Numbered from the stretch's first letter, positions 8,246 to 17,328 are shown. The stretch is DNA of 35,797 nt from an uncultured Succinivibrio sp. (GCA_900754255.1 CAAECI010000025.1:1-35797); one strand, 5' to 3'. A program made the numbers and translations. The notes: generated by a model from the sequence alone, not told the origin.

Positions 8246-8773
8246 TTATATATCAGAAGAGCCTAAAGCCTGTAAGCCTAATGTCACGGCGATCCTTTTT
8301 GAATTGGTTTCCTTTATTTGCTTACGTCTCATTTTGAAGAAATCTTTAAGAATTTGACCGCATTTTTCGCCAAGAACGCCGCCTTGCACCTCAAAATGAT
8401 GATTGTGGCGCGGATCGGCGGGCAGATCATAGAGACTGCCGCAGGCGCCGGTGCGGGGATCATAGGCACCGAACACCAATCTTTTGATACGTGCATGGAT
8501 CAAAAGTCCCGTACACATGGTACAGGGCTCGAGCGTTACGTACAAAGTAAGATCGGGCAGACGGTAGTTTTTAAGCTCCCGTCCCACCGTGCGCAGAGCA
8601 ACCATTTCGGCGTGAGCTGAGGGATCATGCGAGCTTAGGGTACGATTGCACCCTGCCCCCACTATCCTTCCCCGATCATCCGTGACCACCGCACCTACGG
8701 GGACCTCCCCCAGATCCCAAGCTAAGCGGGCCTGGGCCAAAGCGGCCTCCATGAAAAATTCGTCGCCCTGCAT
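8246..8773 (-). CDS. tadA: tRNA-specific adenosine deaminase TadA
   Basis: TadA converts adenosine 34 to inosine in the tRNA-Arg wobble position. The 175 residues show the cytidine-deaminase-fold zinc site: H54-A-E56 (catalytic Glu) and P83-C84-x-x-C87. The substrate-side motif GEVPVGAVV is near residue 22. The length is close to that of E. coli TadA. Its ATG overlaps the dgkA stop by one base (TGATG) and no Shine-Dalgarno is visible, so translation probably depends on reinitiation after dgkA. Confidence 0.96.
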   Translation of the reverse strand: MQGDEFFMEAALAQARLAWDLGEVPVGAVVTDDRGRIVGAGCNRTLSSHDPSAHAEMVALRTVGRELKNYRLPDLTLYVTLEPCTMCTGLLIHARIKRLVFGAYDPRTGACGSLYDLPADPRHNHHFEVQGGVLGEKCGQILKDFFKMRRKQIKETNSKRIAVTLGLQALGSSDI

Positions 8774-9156
8774 CAGAATGCTATGATCCCAAAGCGCTCA
8801 CAGGCTACGGCACCCCAGGTAACAAAAGTAAGCACCAAAAGCACAAAAACCGCCGCAGATCCAAGATCCTTAGCCCGTCCGGACAACTCGTTCCATTCAC
8901 TGCCTATGCGATCAACCACGGCCTCGATCGCTGAATTTAATAATTCGACGGTAACCGTAAGCCACGGCAGTATGATGAGAAGCAGAAGCTCGGCTAAATT
9001 ATTGCCCACGAAAAATGCCGCAACGGTTAAGATCACGGCCAAAAACATTTCCTGACGTACGGCAGCTTCGTTTTCAATTCCCGCCTTAAAGCCCTTCATG
9101 CTGTAAAAGGTTGCCTTGTAAATACGCTTTAAACCGGGAGCTTGCTTTTTTGCCAT
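8773..9156 (-). CDS. dgkA: Diacylglycerol kinase DgkA
   Basis: This 127-residue inner-membrane enzyme phosphorylates diacylglycerol, recycling the lipid released by periplasmic glucan and lipid-A modification. It has the family hallmarks: an N-terminal amphipathic stretch, ENEAAVRQE, and the catalytic signature ELLNSAIEAVVDRIG followed by RAKDLGSAAV. Three membrane segments are evident. A Shine-Dalgarno (GAGGA) lies 6 nt before the ATG and 1 nt after the trxB stop. It sits between trxB and tadA in a tightly packed operon. The LTA-synthase-type enzyme elsewhere in the window (22118-24109) could be one source of diacylglycerol, which is an inference. Confidence 0.95.
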   Translation of the reverse strand: MAKKQAPGLKRIYKATFYSMKGFKAGIENEAAVRQEMFLAVILTVAAFFVGNNLAELLLLIILPWLTVTVELLNSAIEAVVDRIGSEWNELSGRAKDLGSAAVFVLLVLTFVTWGAVACERFGIIAF

Positions 9157-9165
9157 ATATTCCTC

Positions 9166-10125
9166 TTAAGTATTTATAGAGCTTAGGTAACGCTCGCAAT
9201 CAAGTGCGGCCTTACAGCCCTGTCCGGCCGAGGTAATTGCCTGACGGTAAACCTCGTCACAGCAATCGCCGGCGGCGAAAACGCCCATTTGGGACGTAGC
9301 CGTCTCGGCCCCCTGTCCGATCATAATATAACCGCGCTCGTTTCTCTGTACCTCAGCGAAAACGGAGGTGGCTGGATCATGTCCGACGGCGACGAAAACC
9401 GCCGCACAGCTTAGCTCCTGCTCATCTCCGCCAACGTCAAGTTTAAGCCCGGTCACGGCCTCACCGTTGCCCAAAACCTCAACTACCTTAGCATTTAGCG
9501 CATAGGAGGCCTTACCTGCGGCAACAAGATCGTCAAACTGTCTGACCAGCACCTTTTCCGCTCTGAATCCGTCACGACGGTGGATGATCGTCACGTGACT
9601 GCACATTTTAGTAAGATACAGGGCTTCTGCAAAGGCTGCCGAGCCGCCGCCGACTACGGCTACGGGACGCCCCCTGAAGAAAAAGCCGTCGCAGGTGGCA
9701 CAGGCCGAAACGCCGCGCCCCTTGTACAGGGATTCACTCTCAAGCCCCAAATATCTGGCCTTGGCACCTGTTGCGATGATCACGCTTAAGGTACGCAATA
9801 TTTTTCCCGAGGCCAAATGCACGAGCTTTACCCTATCGCAAAGCTCGGTCTTAACCACGGTATCGGAGACAAAGACGGTACCCTGCTTCTTGGCATGCTC
9901 ACGCATCTTCATCATGAGATCAAAGCCCGAGGGCTCCTCATATTCACCGGGCCAATTGGCGATCTCGGGAGTGGTAACAAGCTGTCCTCCCACCTCGGGG
10001 CCTTCGATAAGGACCGGCTCAAGTCCCGCGCGGCAGGTATAAACGGCCGCCGTGCATCCAGCAGGACCGGAGCCTATGATCACGGTATTCAAAATACAAT
10101 CTGTTGCGAAAATATCCTTTTGCAT
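9166..10125 (-). CDS. trxB: Thioredoxin reductase TrxB
   Basis: TrxB is the cytoplasmic NADPH-dependent flavoenzyme that reduces thioredoxin. It shows the FAD-binding GSGPAGCTAA, the redox-active pair CATC followed by DGFFF (C142/C145 from the chosen start), the NADPH-binding GGGSAAFAEA, and the C-terminal FAD motif AAGDC. An upstream in-frame ATG at 10140 would add five residues (MRIYD) but has no Shine-Dalgarno. ATG 10125 has AGGA 8 nt upstream and is preferred. It is the first gene of the trxB-dgkA-tadA unit, with its promoter presumably in 10126-10243. Confidence 0.96.
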   Translation of the reverse strand: MQKDIFATDCILNTVIIGSGPAGCTAAVYTCRAGLEPVLIEGPEVGGQLVTTPEIANWPGEYEEPSGFDLMMKMREHAKKQGTVFVSDTVVKTELCDRVKLVHLASGKILRTLSVIIATGAKARYLGLESESLYKGRGVSACATCDGFFFRGRPVAVVGGGSAAFAEALYLTKMCSHVTIIHRRDGFRAEKVLVRQFDDLVAAGKASYALNAKVVEVLGNGEAVTGLKLDVGGDEQELSCAAVFVAVGHDPATSVFAEVQRNERGYIMIGQGAETATSQMGVFAAGDCCDEVYRQAITSAGQGCKAALDCERYLSSINT

Positions 10126-10243
10126 ATCGTAAATCCTCATTTATCAATTCGTTTCAAAAAGCATTTACCTCAATGTAACGTAAAGAGGAAAAATGATCCC
10201 GAATATTTATCGCAGAAGCGAACGCCAAAAAACATAACAAAAT

Positions 10244-10900
10244 TCAGGAAAACAAATTCTCAAAGAGCTCCGCGGCTATCAAGGCAGCCTCATCTGCCCA
10301 CGGCATTCCTGACGAACGCAGTATCTGCTGAGCCTTACTTAAATCAAAGGAGGCAAGATAGGCCTCGGATCTTGGAAAGTAAGAAATATGCCAGGGCTCA
10401 AAGGCACAAAGTCCCTTCCCTGAAAAGGGACGCATGAATCCGTATTTTTCAAGATTGGCGCTAAGCCAATTCCCAAATTCGAAAAAATACGAGTCGTATT
10501 CAAAAGCCGTAAGTTGCAATTTTTGTCCGGGCGGAAGGCAATTTTCCGCATACACATCAAAATCGGTTCCGAAATGATGTCGCGAAAATCCGGGCAGAGC
10601 TGAAAAACGCATTACCGCCCTAAGCCTTGAGCGCAGATCAAGGGTACTGATATCAAGCGCTCTTTCATTCTCATCAAGCACGGGACGCCGACCGTCCATT
10701 TTGGCCGCCACTATGCCAAGCTGACGGGCAAACGAGCGCCAAGCCGAGCAGATTTCAAGCCTAAAGCCATCCTTAAGGGCCGCCGTTTTAAGCTCATCCA
10801 AGGCCAAAAGCGCCTCCCTCTCGCCTAAAAGATCCTCTCTCTTAGGGCAGCTGACAAGATGTGAGCAATCTAATCCGCAGCATTTTTCAAAGGAGATCAT
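10244..10900 (-). CDS. M15 (VanY/LdcB-type) D,D- or L,D-carboxypeptidase family protein
   Basis: This 218-residue protein has the M15 zinc-peptidase motifs. SAWRSFARQ (52-60) is the substrate-binding Arg region. S106-x-H108-x-x-G111-x-x-x-D115 supplies two zinc ligands. E168-P-W-H171-x-x-Y supplies the general base and the third ligand. The family trims the stem peptides of peptidoglycan. No signal peptide or lipobox is seen, which is odd for a wall enzyme. The N-terminus instead carries four cysteines (C7, C8, C12, C18). The gene starts 8 nt after the fimV stop, and its Shine-Dalgarno AGGA overlaps that stop codon, so it is probably translationally coupled to fimV. Exact bond specificity cannot be told. 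Confidence 0.85.
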   Translation of the reverse strand: MISFEKCCGLDCSHLVSCPKREDLLGEREALLALDELKTAALKDGFRLEICSAWRSFARQLGIVAAKMDGRRPVLDENERALDISTLDLRSRLRAVMRFSALPGFSRHHFGTDFDVYAENCLPPGQKLQLTAFEYDSYFFEFGNWLSANLEKYGFMRPFSGKGLCAFEPWHISYFPRSEAYLASFDLSKAQQILRSSGMPWADEAALIAAELFENLFS

Positions 10901-10908
10901 TACAAGTC

Positions 10909-13900
10909 CTAGCTCTTTCGTGGCGACGTTGCATCGTCCGCAGATGCCGTCCCGATCTTGGGATCATGATCTGTCAGCATGCGCACTATATCGTCATCCG
11001 AGAGCTCTCCCTTGACCTGCCCGGCCACGCTTTCATCGATACGTCCGACCTCGTCGTTAAGCTCCTTTTCACCAAGCCCCTCGGAGAGCATGCTCATAAT
11101 AGCGCTCTCATTGGGATGTCCTGCCGCCTCGGTTGCAGATCCTAGATCTGGCAACGAGAGACTCTCGTCCTCTGCCCCTTCCTTTGTCCCTTGCGCTTTT
11201 AGAGGAGCGTCATCATTTGCAGGCGCACTCTCCAAATAAGAGAGCTCGTCTCTAGTTACCGGCTCGGACGTAGCAGGCTTCGCGCTTGCACTTGTTTTTG
11301 CGTGATCTGTGGCTAAGGAGTCGTCCTTGGCATCATCTTTGGCCTCGTCTTGTACCGACGACTTTGAGCTATGATCCTCTCCCGTTACGTCAAACTCATC
11401 ATCCTCGGGAACCTTCCAAGTAAAAGGTGCGTATGAGCCTGCATTAGACTCCTCTTTTCTATCCGGGGACCAGCCTTCATCGGGCACATAAGCATCGTTC
11501 TCATAGCTTTGCAATATGTCATGATCGTTAAAGAGCTCGTGCTCGGGCAAGGACAGTTTTTCATCATCCGAGGTATCCACGCCGAACTCGGCCTCATCGG
11601 GAATCTTCCAGTCCTCATTTGCACCGGTAAGCGGACTTTCATCCTCAAAATAGGCATTGTGTCCGTCAGCTGCACCTTCCTCATGCTTGCCATGTAAGGA
11701 CTCTTGTTTGAGATCTGCTGAGTTCGCCTCAAGCCCCCTTTCCTCAGCAGAGCTTGTAGAGTCTGCCTGATCCGAGGAGACTGATGATGACAAGGCTTCA
11801 TCGTCAGAGGACGAGGAGTGCGGTTCGACGGGTGTATGCTCAGGTGCCGAAAACTCCTGATCAGATGCAGTCGCATCTAAGTCGGGCTCTGATGCCGTAT
11901 CCTCAGACGAGAGCATATCTTGCGCCTTGGCAGGCTTGGGATCTGCACTTAGGCTCTCATCCTCGCGGCTCTCTGAGATAGGGGCGGTATCACTTAACTG
12001 AGCCTCCTGCCCGGAAACGTCCTCTTGTGCGGACGCCTGCAATTGGTCAGATCCTTCGTCATTTTTGCTCTCATCGTGATCTGCAGGGGGCTGATCGTCC
12101 GTGCTCGTATCTGCAATCTCTTGATCCTGCAGGTCGCGATTGCCTACATCCTGTTCCCCGCCGTCTGAGGAGATCTCGTCATGAAGCTTTGCGATCTCAT
12201 CGGGCTCATCTTGCTCTTGTTCAGACAAGCCTTGCTTATCCGTCTGCTTATCATGAACTGCATTCAAATCATCCGAAGATTGCTCAGGTGCGCCGGCCTC
12301 GTCAATCTCATCTGCGTTGCCGAGGATGGCCTCCTGTTCCTCCTTATGATCATAGGAGTTGTTTTCATGATCACGGGGACTTGCGCTTTCTGATGGGATC
12401 TCCTCTGCTGTATTTGTGTTTTCTGCGCCCCTCTCATCCTGCGCCGCAGCCATATCCTTGAGCTTAAAGGAAAGATCCTGCGCTTCGTCTGCGTGATCTT
12501 CCTCGTGATCCAAAGTTGCCTTCTCGTCCTGAAGATCATTTAAAACAGAGGCGAATATTTCATGATCAGAGCTCGCTACCCCCTCATCGCTCATGGCGCT
12601 GTCATTATGCTCTGCGACATCGTCCTGGTCGGCTGCATGCTGAAGATCATTTAAAACCGAAGAGAAAACCTCGTGATCAAGCTCTGGATCTGCATCATCC
12701 TCCGCCTCTGTGCTCTCAGTATTGCTTTGCGCGTAGGACTTTGATGCCTCATCGGAGTTGACTTTGTCGCTATGATCCGAAGCCTCGTCCTTGTCGGCTG
12801 CATCCTTAAGATCATTTAAAACCGAGGAGAAAACCTCGTGATCAAGCTCGGGATCTGCATCATCCTCCTCATCTGTGCTCTCAGTATTGCTTTGAGCATA
12901 GGACTTTGATATCTCATCGGAGTTGACTGAATCGGCAGGCTCCAAGGACTCGACCTCATCAGATGCGTGCTTAAGATCGCTTGGAACCGAGGAGAACATC
13001 TCTTGATCAGAAGCCGACTTCTCCTCTGCACTTTCTGCTTCATCAGTCTCGTCAACATAGTCGTCGGGATCTACCTCGGCGTCCTGCTCGGACTTGAGCT
13101 GCTGTACCGCATCCTGGGTAATAGTATTTAAAACCCTGTCAAAGGTCTGACGCTCATTCGTAGTCTGCTCATCCTCGTAGCTCTCATGATCATTAGGAGC
13201 AAGCCCCGGCATCTCCTGAGTATCGTGGCTTATAAGATCCTTTACCTGCGCAAGGATCCTGCCCTCGTCCTCATCTGCTTCAGTTTGAGCGTGATCAGAT
13301 TTCAAGCCGGACTCCTCTAAGGCCTGAGTATTGTATCCGTCAGGCTTTCCATTCGATCCGTCCGCGCCCGCATAGCTCTTAAGTCCCTCGATAAAGGAGC
13401 TTTCATCAAAGGAGGCCTCATCCCCTGTGTCTTTATTATCGACGCTGAAAGCACCCGCAGTATCACCCGATCCCTCAAGGGACTGTGGCTCTGAAACATC
13501 AAAGTCCTCGGCTGCCTTTGCATCCTCGACATAGGACGGCTCACGGTGATTGGTCTCTCCTAAGACCTCAGAGAGGATCCTCTCATCCTCAGATTTTTCC
13601 TCATCATTTTGGGATGCATCCGACGATGCATCAAAGGAAAGCTCCTCTGCCTTCGGAAGTAAATCCTCGTCGGCACTGCCAGGGATCTCGTTCTTTTGCT
13701 GATCGCTCTCTTGGATGCTGTTTAAAACCTGCGCAAAATTCGTTTGATCCGAGGATATGGACGCATCCTCCTCATTTTTCGCATCAGGGGCTTGCGCCGT
13801 CTGTGCCGCTGATGCGTCATTTTTTGGGAGACTTTCGTCCTTACCCTCGTTAAGCTCTTGAGACTTTCCCTCATCTGGGCTGTATTCTTTTTCGTCGCCC

Positions 13901-16083
13901 TTTTGCTGTGCCAAGGCCTGAGCCCAAGCATCGGCAAGATCCTGCTCCTTAAGCTTGGGCTGCTCCTCTGTGGCCTTTTTCTCGGGCATATATTCGGCAG
14001 GATCGACGGGAGTATCCTCGGCATCCTTTACATTCTGCGCCCACTCCGAGCCGCTCTTGCCTATATATTTTGCAAGCTCGTCATCGGGAGATACGGAGCT
14101 CTCTTCATCTTCATCGACCTTAGGATCTGAGTGAGACGGTGCTTTCGCCTCATTTTTCTGTTTTTCCTCGGCGGCGGCCTGCTCCTTTAAGGCTGCAGCC
14201 CATACATCCTCCGTTGAATCCTCATTTGAACTCCCCGTGTCCTGAGGTGAAGCCTGACTTTCACTCTCCTCTGCGCTCTGCGTCTGCTTTGCATCGCGCT
14301 CCTCTGCATTTACTACGTCTGCTTCTTTATTTTCCGCCGCGCTTCTTATCTCTTCCTCGCTTGCAGACTCTCTCTCACCTGCAGCTACCGCCGCTGCCGC
14401 TTCGGCACGGTCGGCGGAGGTTTCCCCCTGCACGGCTTTTTGTAGCATGGATTGAGAGTCGGCTTGCTTGGCCTGATCACGCTTAGCATCCGGATCAACC
14501 TCCGCCAGGGCTTCGGACCAATCCTTTTGCATAGTCTCCTCATCCAAGCCCACGGTGCTTGAGAGTAATTCCTCATCGTGATCGACAACCTCGGTATCGA
14601 TATCCGAGAGATCGTTTTGCAGGGCGCGACTGCGGGCACGGCTCTTGAGCTTGACAATGGAGAACAAGACCAAGAGCAGCAAAGTCAGGCAGGCGACCCC
14701 GGCGAGCAGATAATAGAAGGAATTGCGATAGGTATTACCCTTATCCGTCTGCGTTGCCACCTTTCCGTCGGCCATGCTTACCTGTATGCTCTCAAGCTTG
14801 TCATCAGTAGCCAGGAGCATTTCGCGCATATTGGAATTGTCGCGGGATAAGGATGCGACCTGTCCTTTAAGCTCGGTTACGCTTTGCTGCAGATCGGCTA
14901 TCAAGCCGTCATATTGCTTGGCAAGCCCCGATACTGCCGCCGAGGTTTGCTCGGACACGGTATCGTTGGATTTTTGCAAACGATCAAGCGTGGCCATAAG
15001 CTTGCTGTTGATCTCACGCATGCGCAGATCAATTTGCTTTTGTGCTCCCTCAAGCATGATTTGCAATGCCTGCGAATCCACATTTTCAGGGGCGGCAAGC
15101 GGAGATTTTGCTGTCTGGGCATCCTTGCTCTTATTTTCTTCCTGTGAATTTTGCCCCTGAGGTACTGCACTCTCCGCCGTATTTTCGACGCTCTCTCCCT
15201 TATCCTCGCCGTTGGCTACTCTCGATGCCATTGAGGCGGCGTTGGTCATGGGATCTGCAGATACCCCGTTGTCATTTACATTATTGGTATTATTGATTTG
15301 AGCTCGAGCCTCATTCTCAAGCTCCTTTTGACGCTCCATACGGGCATTGCGTATCAAATTTTCGGTAGCCTGATAGGAGGGCAGATCCGTAGCCGTTCCT
15401 GCCTTGGCGGCGGATCCGGCATTTGCCGCATCAGCTTTGCTGTTTTGAGCTGTCGTCGTCCCGTTTGATGCCACCGGAATTGCCGTGGGCAAATTCGCCC
15501 CTGACTGTGACGGCAACGGGGAGAGCGCGGCACGCCCATCCTGTAAAAGGCGGCTGCCCTCACGCGTATTCTCACGCGCTATATCCTTAAGGGATGGAAT
15601 TACTATCGGGCCTGCACGCAGACGATTGACATTTCCGTCTATAAAGGCGGACGGATTGCGCCTGTAGATGGCGGCGGCAATTTGAAATTCGTTTACCGAG
15701 CGGTCAGGCGGCAGATAACGCGTGGCAATGGACCACAGCGTATCGCGGGGGCCTACGCTGTAGGTAGCCTGCGGGACATTGCTCCGTTCCGAAGCGGCCG
15801 CTGCTCTGTTTGATCCGGAGGCTGCAACGGGTGCATTTTGGGTACGGACGGGACTGCGTGTCTGAGCATTGGCCGCGGCGTTTTGAGGCGTGCGACGGCG
15901 GGGAGTCTCGTTTACCCGTGCATTGCTCTGCGCGGCAACGGCTGCGGGAGCTGAAGATCTCTCATCGGGGCCCTGAATATTAATGGTAAAAGTCCCATCC
16001 TCATCGGCCGCCGTTGCCAAGCTAACGGACACGGCCAACATGGCTGGGATCAGCAATGATTTAAAAAAGTTCATTCCTTGCAT
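10909..16083 (-). CDS. fimV: FimV/HubP/TspA-type polar landmark protein, very large and acidic
   Basis: FimV/HubP proteins mark the cell pole and recruit chromosome-segregation, chemotaxis and pilus/flagellum factors. This 1724-residue copy has a signal peptide (1-25, ending ATAA), a low-complexity Pro/Ala/Gln region, and the FimV N-terminal LysM-like domain (about 107-170, with GPRDTLWSIATRYL) for peptidoglycan binding. A coiled coil lies near 345-435 and a single membrane segment at about 456-477, followed by KLKSRARSR. The rest (about 1245 residues) is a very acidic, probably disordered cytoplasmic region. It carries several repeated motifs: four W-A-x-A-L-like units (485-730), at least six V-L-N-x-[IL]-like units, and two W-K-[IV]-P units. 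The usual FimV C-terminal TPR-like segment (LDLARAYIEMGD type) was not seen. The start has GGAG 10 nt upstream. It lies downstream of usg, as in many gammaproteobacteria. Confidence 0.9.
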   Translation of the reverse strand: MQGMNFFKSLLIPAMLAVSVSLATAADEDGTFTINIQGPDERSSAPAAVAAQSNARVNETPRRRTPQNAAANAQTRSPVRTQNAPVAASGSNRAAAASERSNVPQATYSVGPRDTLWSIATRYLPPDRSVNEFQIAAAIYRRNPSAFIDGNVNRLRAGPIVIPSLKDIARENTREGSRLLQDGRAALSPLPSQSGANLPTAIPVASNGTTTAQNSKADAANAGSAAKAGTATDLPSYQATENLIRNARMERQKELENEARAQINNTNNVNDNGVSADPMTNAASMASRVANGEDKGESVENTAESAVPQGQNSQEENKSKDAQTAKSPLAAPENVDSQALQIMLEGAQKQIDLRMREINSKLMATLDRLQKSNDTVSEQTSAAVSGLAKQYDGLIADLQQSVTELKGQVASLSRDNSNMREMLLATDDKLESIQVSMADGKVATQTDKGNTYRNSFYYLLAGVACLTLLLLVLFSIVKLKSRARSRALQNDLSDIDTEVVDHDEELLSSTVGLDEETMQKDWSEALAEVDPDAKRDQAKQADSQSMLQKAVQGETSADRAEAAAAVAAGERESASEEEIRSAAENKEADVVNAEERDAKQTQSAEESESQASPQDTGSSNEDSTEDVWAAALKEQAAAEEKQKNEAKAPSHSDPKVDEDEESSVSPDDELAKYIGKSGSEWAQNVKDAEDTPVDPAEYMPEKKATEEQPKLKEQDLADAWAQALAQQKGDEKEYSPDEGKSQELNEGKDESLPKNDASAAQTAQAPDAKNEEDASISSDQTNFAQVLNSIQESDQQKNEIPGSADEDLLPKAEELSFDASSDASQNDEEKSEDERILSEVLGETNHREPSYVEDAKAAEDFDVSEPQSLEGSGDTAGAFSVDNKDTGDEASFDESSFIEGLKSYAGADGSNGKPDGYNTQALEESGLKSDHAQTEADEDEGRILAQVKDLISHDTQEMPGLAPNDHESYEDEQTTNERQTFDRVLNTITQDAVQQLKSEQDAEVDPDDYVDETDEAESAEEKSASDQEMFSSVPSDLKHASDEVESLEPADSVNSDEISKSYAQSNTESTDEEDDADPELDHEVFSSVLNDLKDAADKDEASDHSDKVNSDEASKSYAQSNTESTEAEDDADPELDHEVFSSVLNDLQHAADQDDVAEHNDSAMSDEGVASSDHEIFASVLNDLQDEKATLDHEEDHADEAQDLSFKLKDMAAAQDERGAENTNTAEEIPSESASPRDHENNSYDHKEEQEAILGNADEIDEAGAPEQSSDDLNAVHDKQTDKQGLSEQEQDEPDEIAKLHDEISSDGGEQDVGNRDLQDQEIADTSTDDQPPADHDESKNDEGSDQLQASAQEDVSGQEAQLSDTAPISESREDESLSADPKPAKAQDMLSSEDTASEPDLDATASDQEFSAPEHTPVEPHSSSSDDEALSSSVSSDQADSTSSAEERGLEANSADLKQESLHGKHEEGAADGHNAYFEDESPLTGANEDWKIPDEAEFGVDTSDDEKLSLPEHELFNDHDILQSYENDAYVPDEGWSPDRKEESNAGSYAPFTWKVPEDDEFDVTGEDHSSKSSVQDEAKDDAKDDSLATDHAKTSASAKPATSEPVTRDELSYLESAPANDDAPLKAQGTKEGAEDESLSLPDLGSATEAAGHPNESAIMSMLSEGLGEKELNDEVGRIDESVAGQVKGELSDDDIVRMLTDHDPKIGTASADDATSPRKS
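12534..13010 (-). repeat. Repeats inside fimV encoding FSSVLNDL units
   Basis: Two near-identical stretches of about 119 nt (12645-12763 and 12810-12928) lie at a 165-nt (55-codon) offset. Diverged copies start near 12534 and 12970. Each encodes an acidic linker followed by DHEVFSSVLNDL or a variant. The high nucleotide identity of the central pair suggests a recent duplication, and copy number could change by recombination. Confidence 0.85.
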
Positions 16084-16320
16084 TAACCGAGATCTCCGAT
16101 CTCAAACTCAAACAATATGCCCTGCATTATGCTCACGCTTTGATCCATGCCAAAGGCTTGGATCACAATACCGTCTTATTTTGATATTTGCGTATCGCCA
16201 AAGCGGTTTGCATATAAAGGATCGAGAGCCTGTACTCGATCCCTAATTTACGGCACGGGCTTGATGCCGTTTTGCGTCTTTACTCTTTCAAAGATCCTAT
16301 ATCTTTGATATGCATACCCT
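16084..16320. other. usg-fimV intergenic region with hairpins
   Basis: No gene is seen. GGATCGAG/CTCGATCC (16219-16226 and 16235-16242, 8-nt loop) is a perfect stem that on the minus strand is followed by TTTATAT, so it may be a weak terminator for usg. ACGGCA/TGCCGT (16250-16270) is a second stem. GAGATC-TCC-GATCTC (16089-16103) would fold in the fimV leader next to its Shine-Dalgarno. Confidence 0.5.
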
Positions 16321-17328
16321 TTATGAGCTGCGTTCCTTGCTTACAAGCTTAAGCAACTCTACCACGTTCACGGCCTCTCCGCGTCTTGAGTTATCCATCA
16401 TGGCAATAAAGCTGTAGGACTTTCCGCTGCGACCGTGAGCCTTAACCCTGGTAACTAAAATTTTGCGCTCATTGACCGCATTTTCAACGGTAGTGATGAG
16501 CTCGTTGTTACGAAACTCTATCCCAGGAGCGGACTTTAGGCTCTCCTTTACCTCATCGACCGTGGTGCTTGCGCTCAAATCCACGTGAATTACCGCCGTA
16601 TGGCCGTAAAACACCGGTACCTGCAGGCAGGTGACGTCAAGTCCGCCGTTCATCCTTCCAAGCACCCTTTGCGTTTGCTCGGCAATGATGCGTTCTCCTG
16701 CGCTGTAGCCGTCATCATCCACCTTTCCCGTATGCGAAAAGAGATTGAAGGCCACCTGAGCGTCAAAGCCGTAATGCTCGCCCTCGAGGCCGTTTAAAAG
16801 CCTGACGGTCTCATGCGCCAAGGTTTCGGTGCCTACTCTGCCCTGCTCCGATACTGATTGCATAATACATGCCGAGGCTCGCTCGATACCGAATTCATCA
16901 GCTAAGGGGGATAGCGTCAGGGCCGTCAGCGTTGCCGAGGAGGATGCGGGGATCAGAAGTCCTGTCTCCATTCCTCTTGGTACCTCATAGGGATTCAATT
17001 CCGGAAGAACGGTACTTACACTCTGATCTGCAGAGAAAAAGCCTGAGACATCGATCACAATGCAGCCGGACTCCCGCGCCTCGGGTACCAATCTTTCACT
17101 TTCGTCGGCGGTGGTTAAAAACAAGGCTACGTCGGCATCCTTAAAATCAAACTCGTTGACGGATCTGATCATGTAATTTTTGCCGTTTAAAGTCACGGCA
17201 TCGAATTCTCCCGACAGAGGCGAGAGCGGAATAAGATCCTTAACCTCAAAGTGCTCCTCCTCCATGGTTTCGAGCACCAGCTTGCCTACATCGCTGTCAT
17301 AACCGTAAATCGCAATCTTAAGCGTCAT
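16321..17328 (-). CDS. usg: Usg protein (aspartate-semialdehyde dehydrogenase paralogue lacking the catalytic Cys)
   Basis: The 335 residues follow the fold of aspartate-semialdehyde dehydrogenase: an N-terminal Rossmann segment (IAIYGYDSDVG), a central LIPASSSATLTALTL stretch, and the C-terminal QVPVFYGH and KSYSFIAM regions. In the true enzyme the catalytic Cys lies in PNCSTIQ; here Ser129 occupies that place (PASSSAT). This matches Usg, whose function is unknown, rather than Asd. AGGAG lies 6 nt before the ATG. The usg-fimV order is conserved in several gammaproteobacteria and supports both assignments. Confidence 0.88.
   Translation of the reverse strand: MTLKIAIYGYDSDVGKLVLETMEEEHFEVKDLIPLSPLSGEFDAVTLNGKNYMIRSVNEFDFKDADVALFLTTADESERLVPEARESGCIVIDVSGFFSADQSVSTVLPELNPYEVPRGMETGLLIPASSSATLTALTLSPLADEFGIERASACIMQSVSEQGRVGTETLAHETVRLLNGLEGEHYGFDAQVAFNLFSHTGKVDDDGYSAGERIIAEQTQRVLGRMNGGLDVTCLQVPVFYGHTAVIHVDLSASTTVDEVKESLKSAPGIEFRNNELITTVENAVNERKILVTRVKAHGRSGKSYSFIAMMDNSRRGEAVNVVELLKLVSKERSS

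Noticed and set aside
12534..13010. CRISPR-like array suggested by regular repeats
   Set aside because: The repeats are in-frame protein repeats in fimV with 111-165-nt offsets, not short repeats with unique spacers.
12027..14486. Several long plus-strand ORFs opposite fimV
   Set aside because: They are His/Pro/Leu/Arg-rich products of reading an acidic repeat region backwards, with no ribosome sites or domains.
16321..17328. Functional aspartate-semialdehyde dehydrogenase (asd)
   Set aside because: The catalytic Cys position is Ser129, and the fimV neighbour fits Usg.
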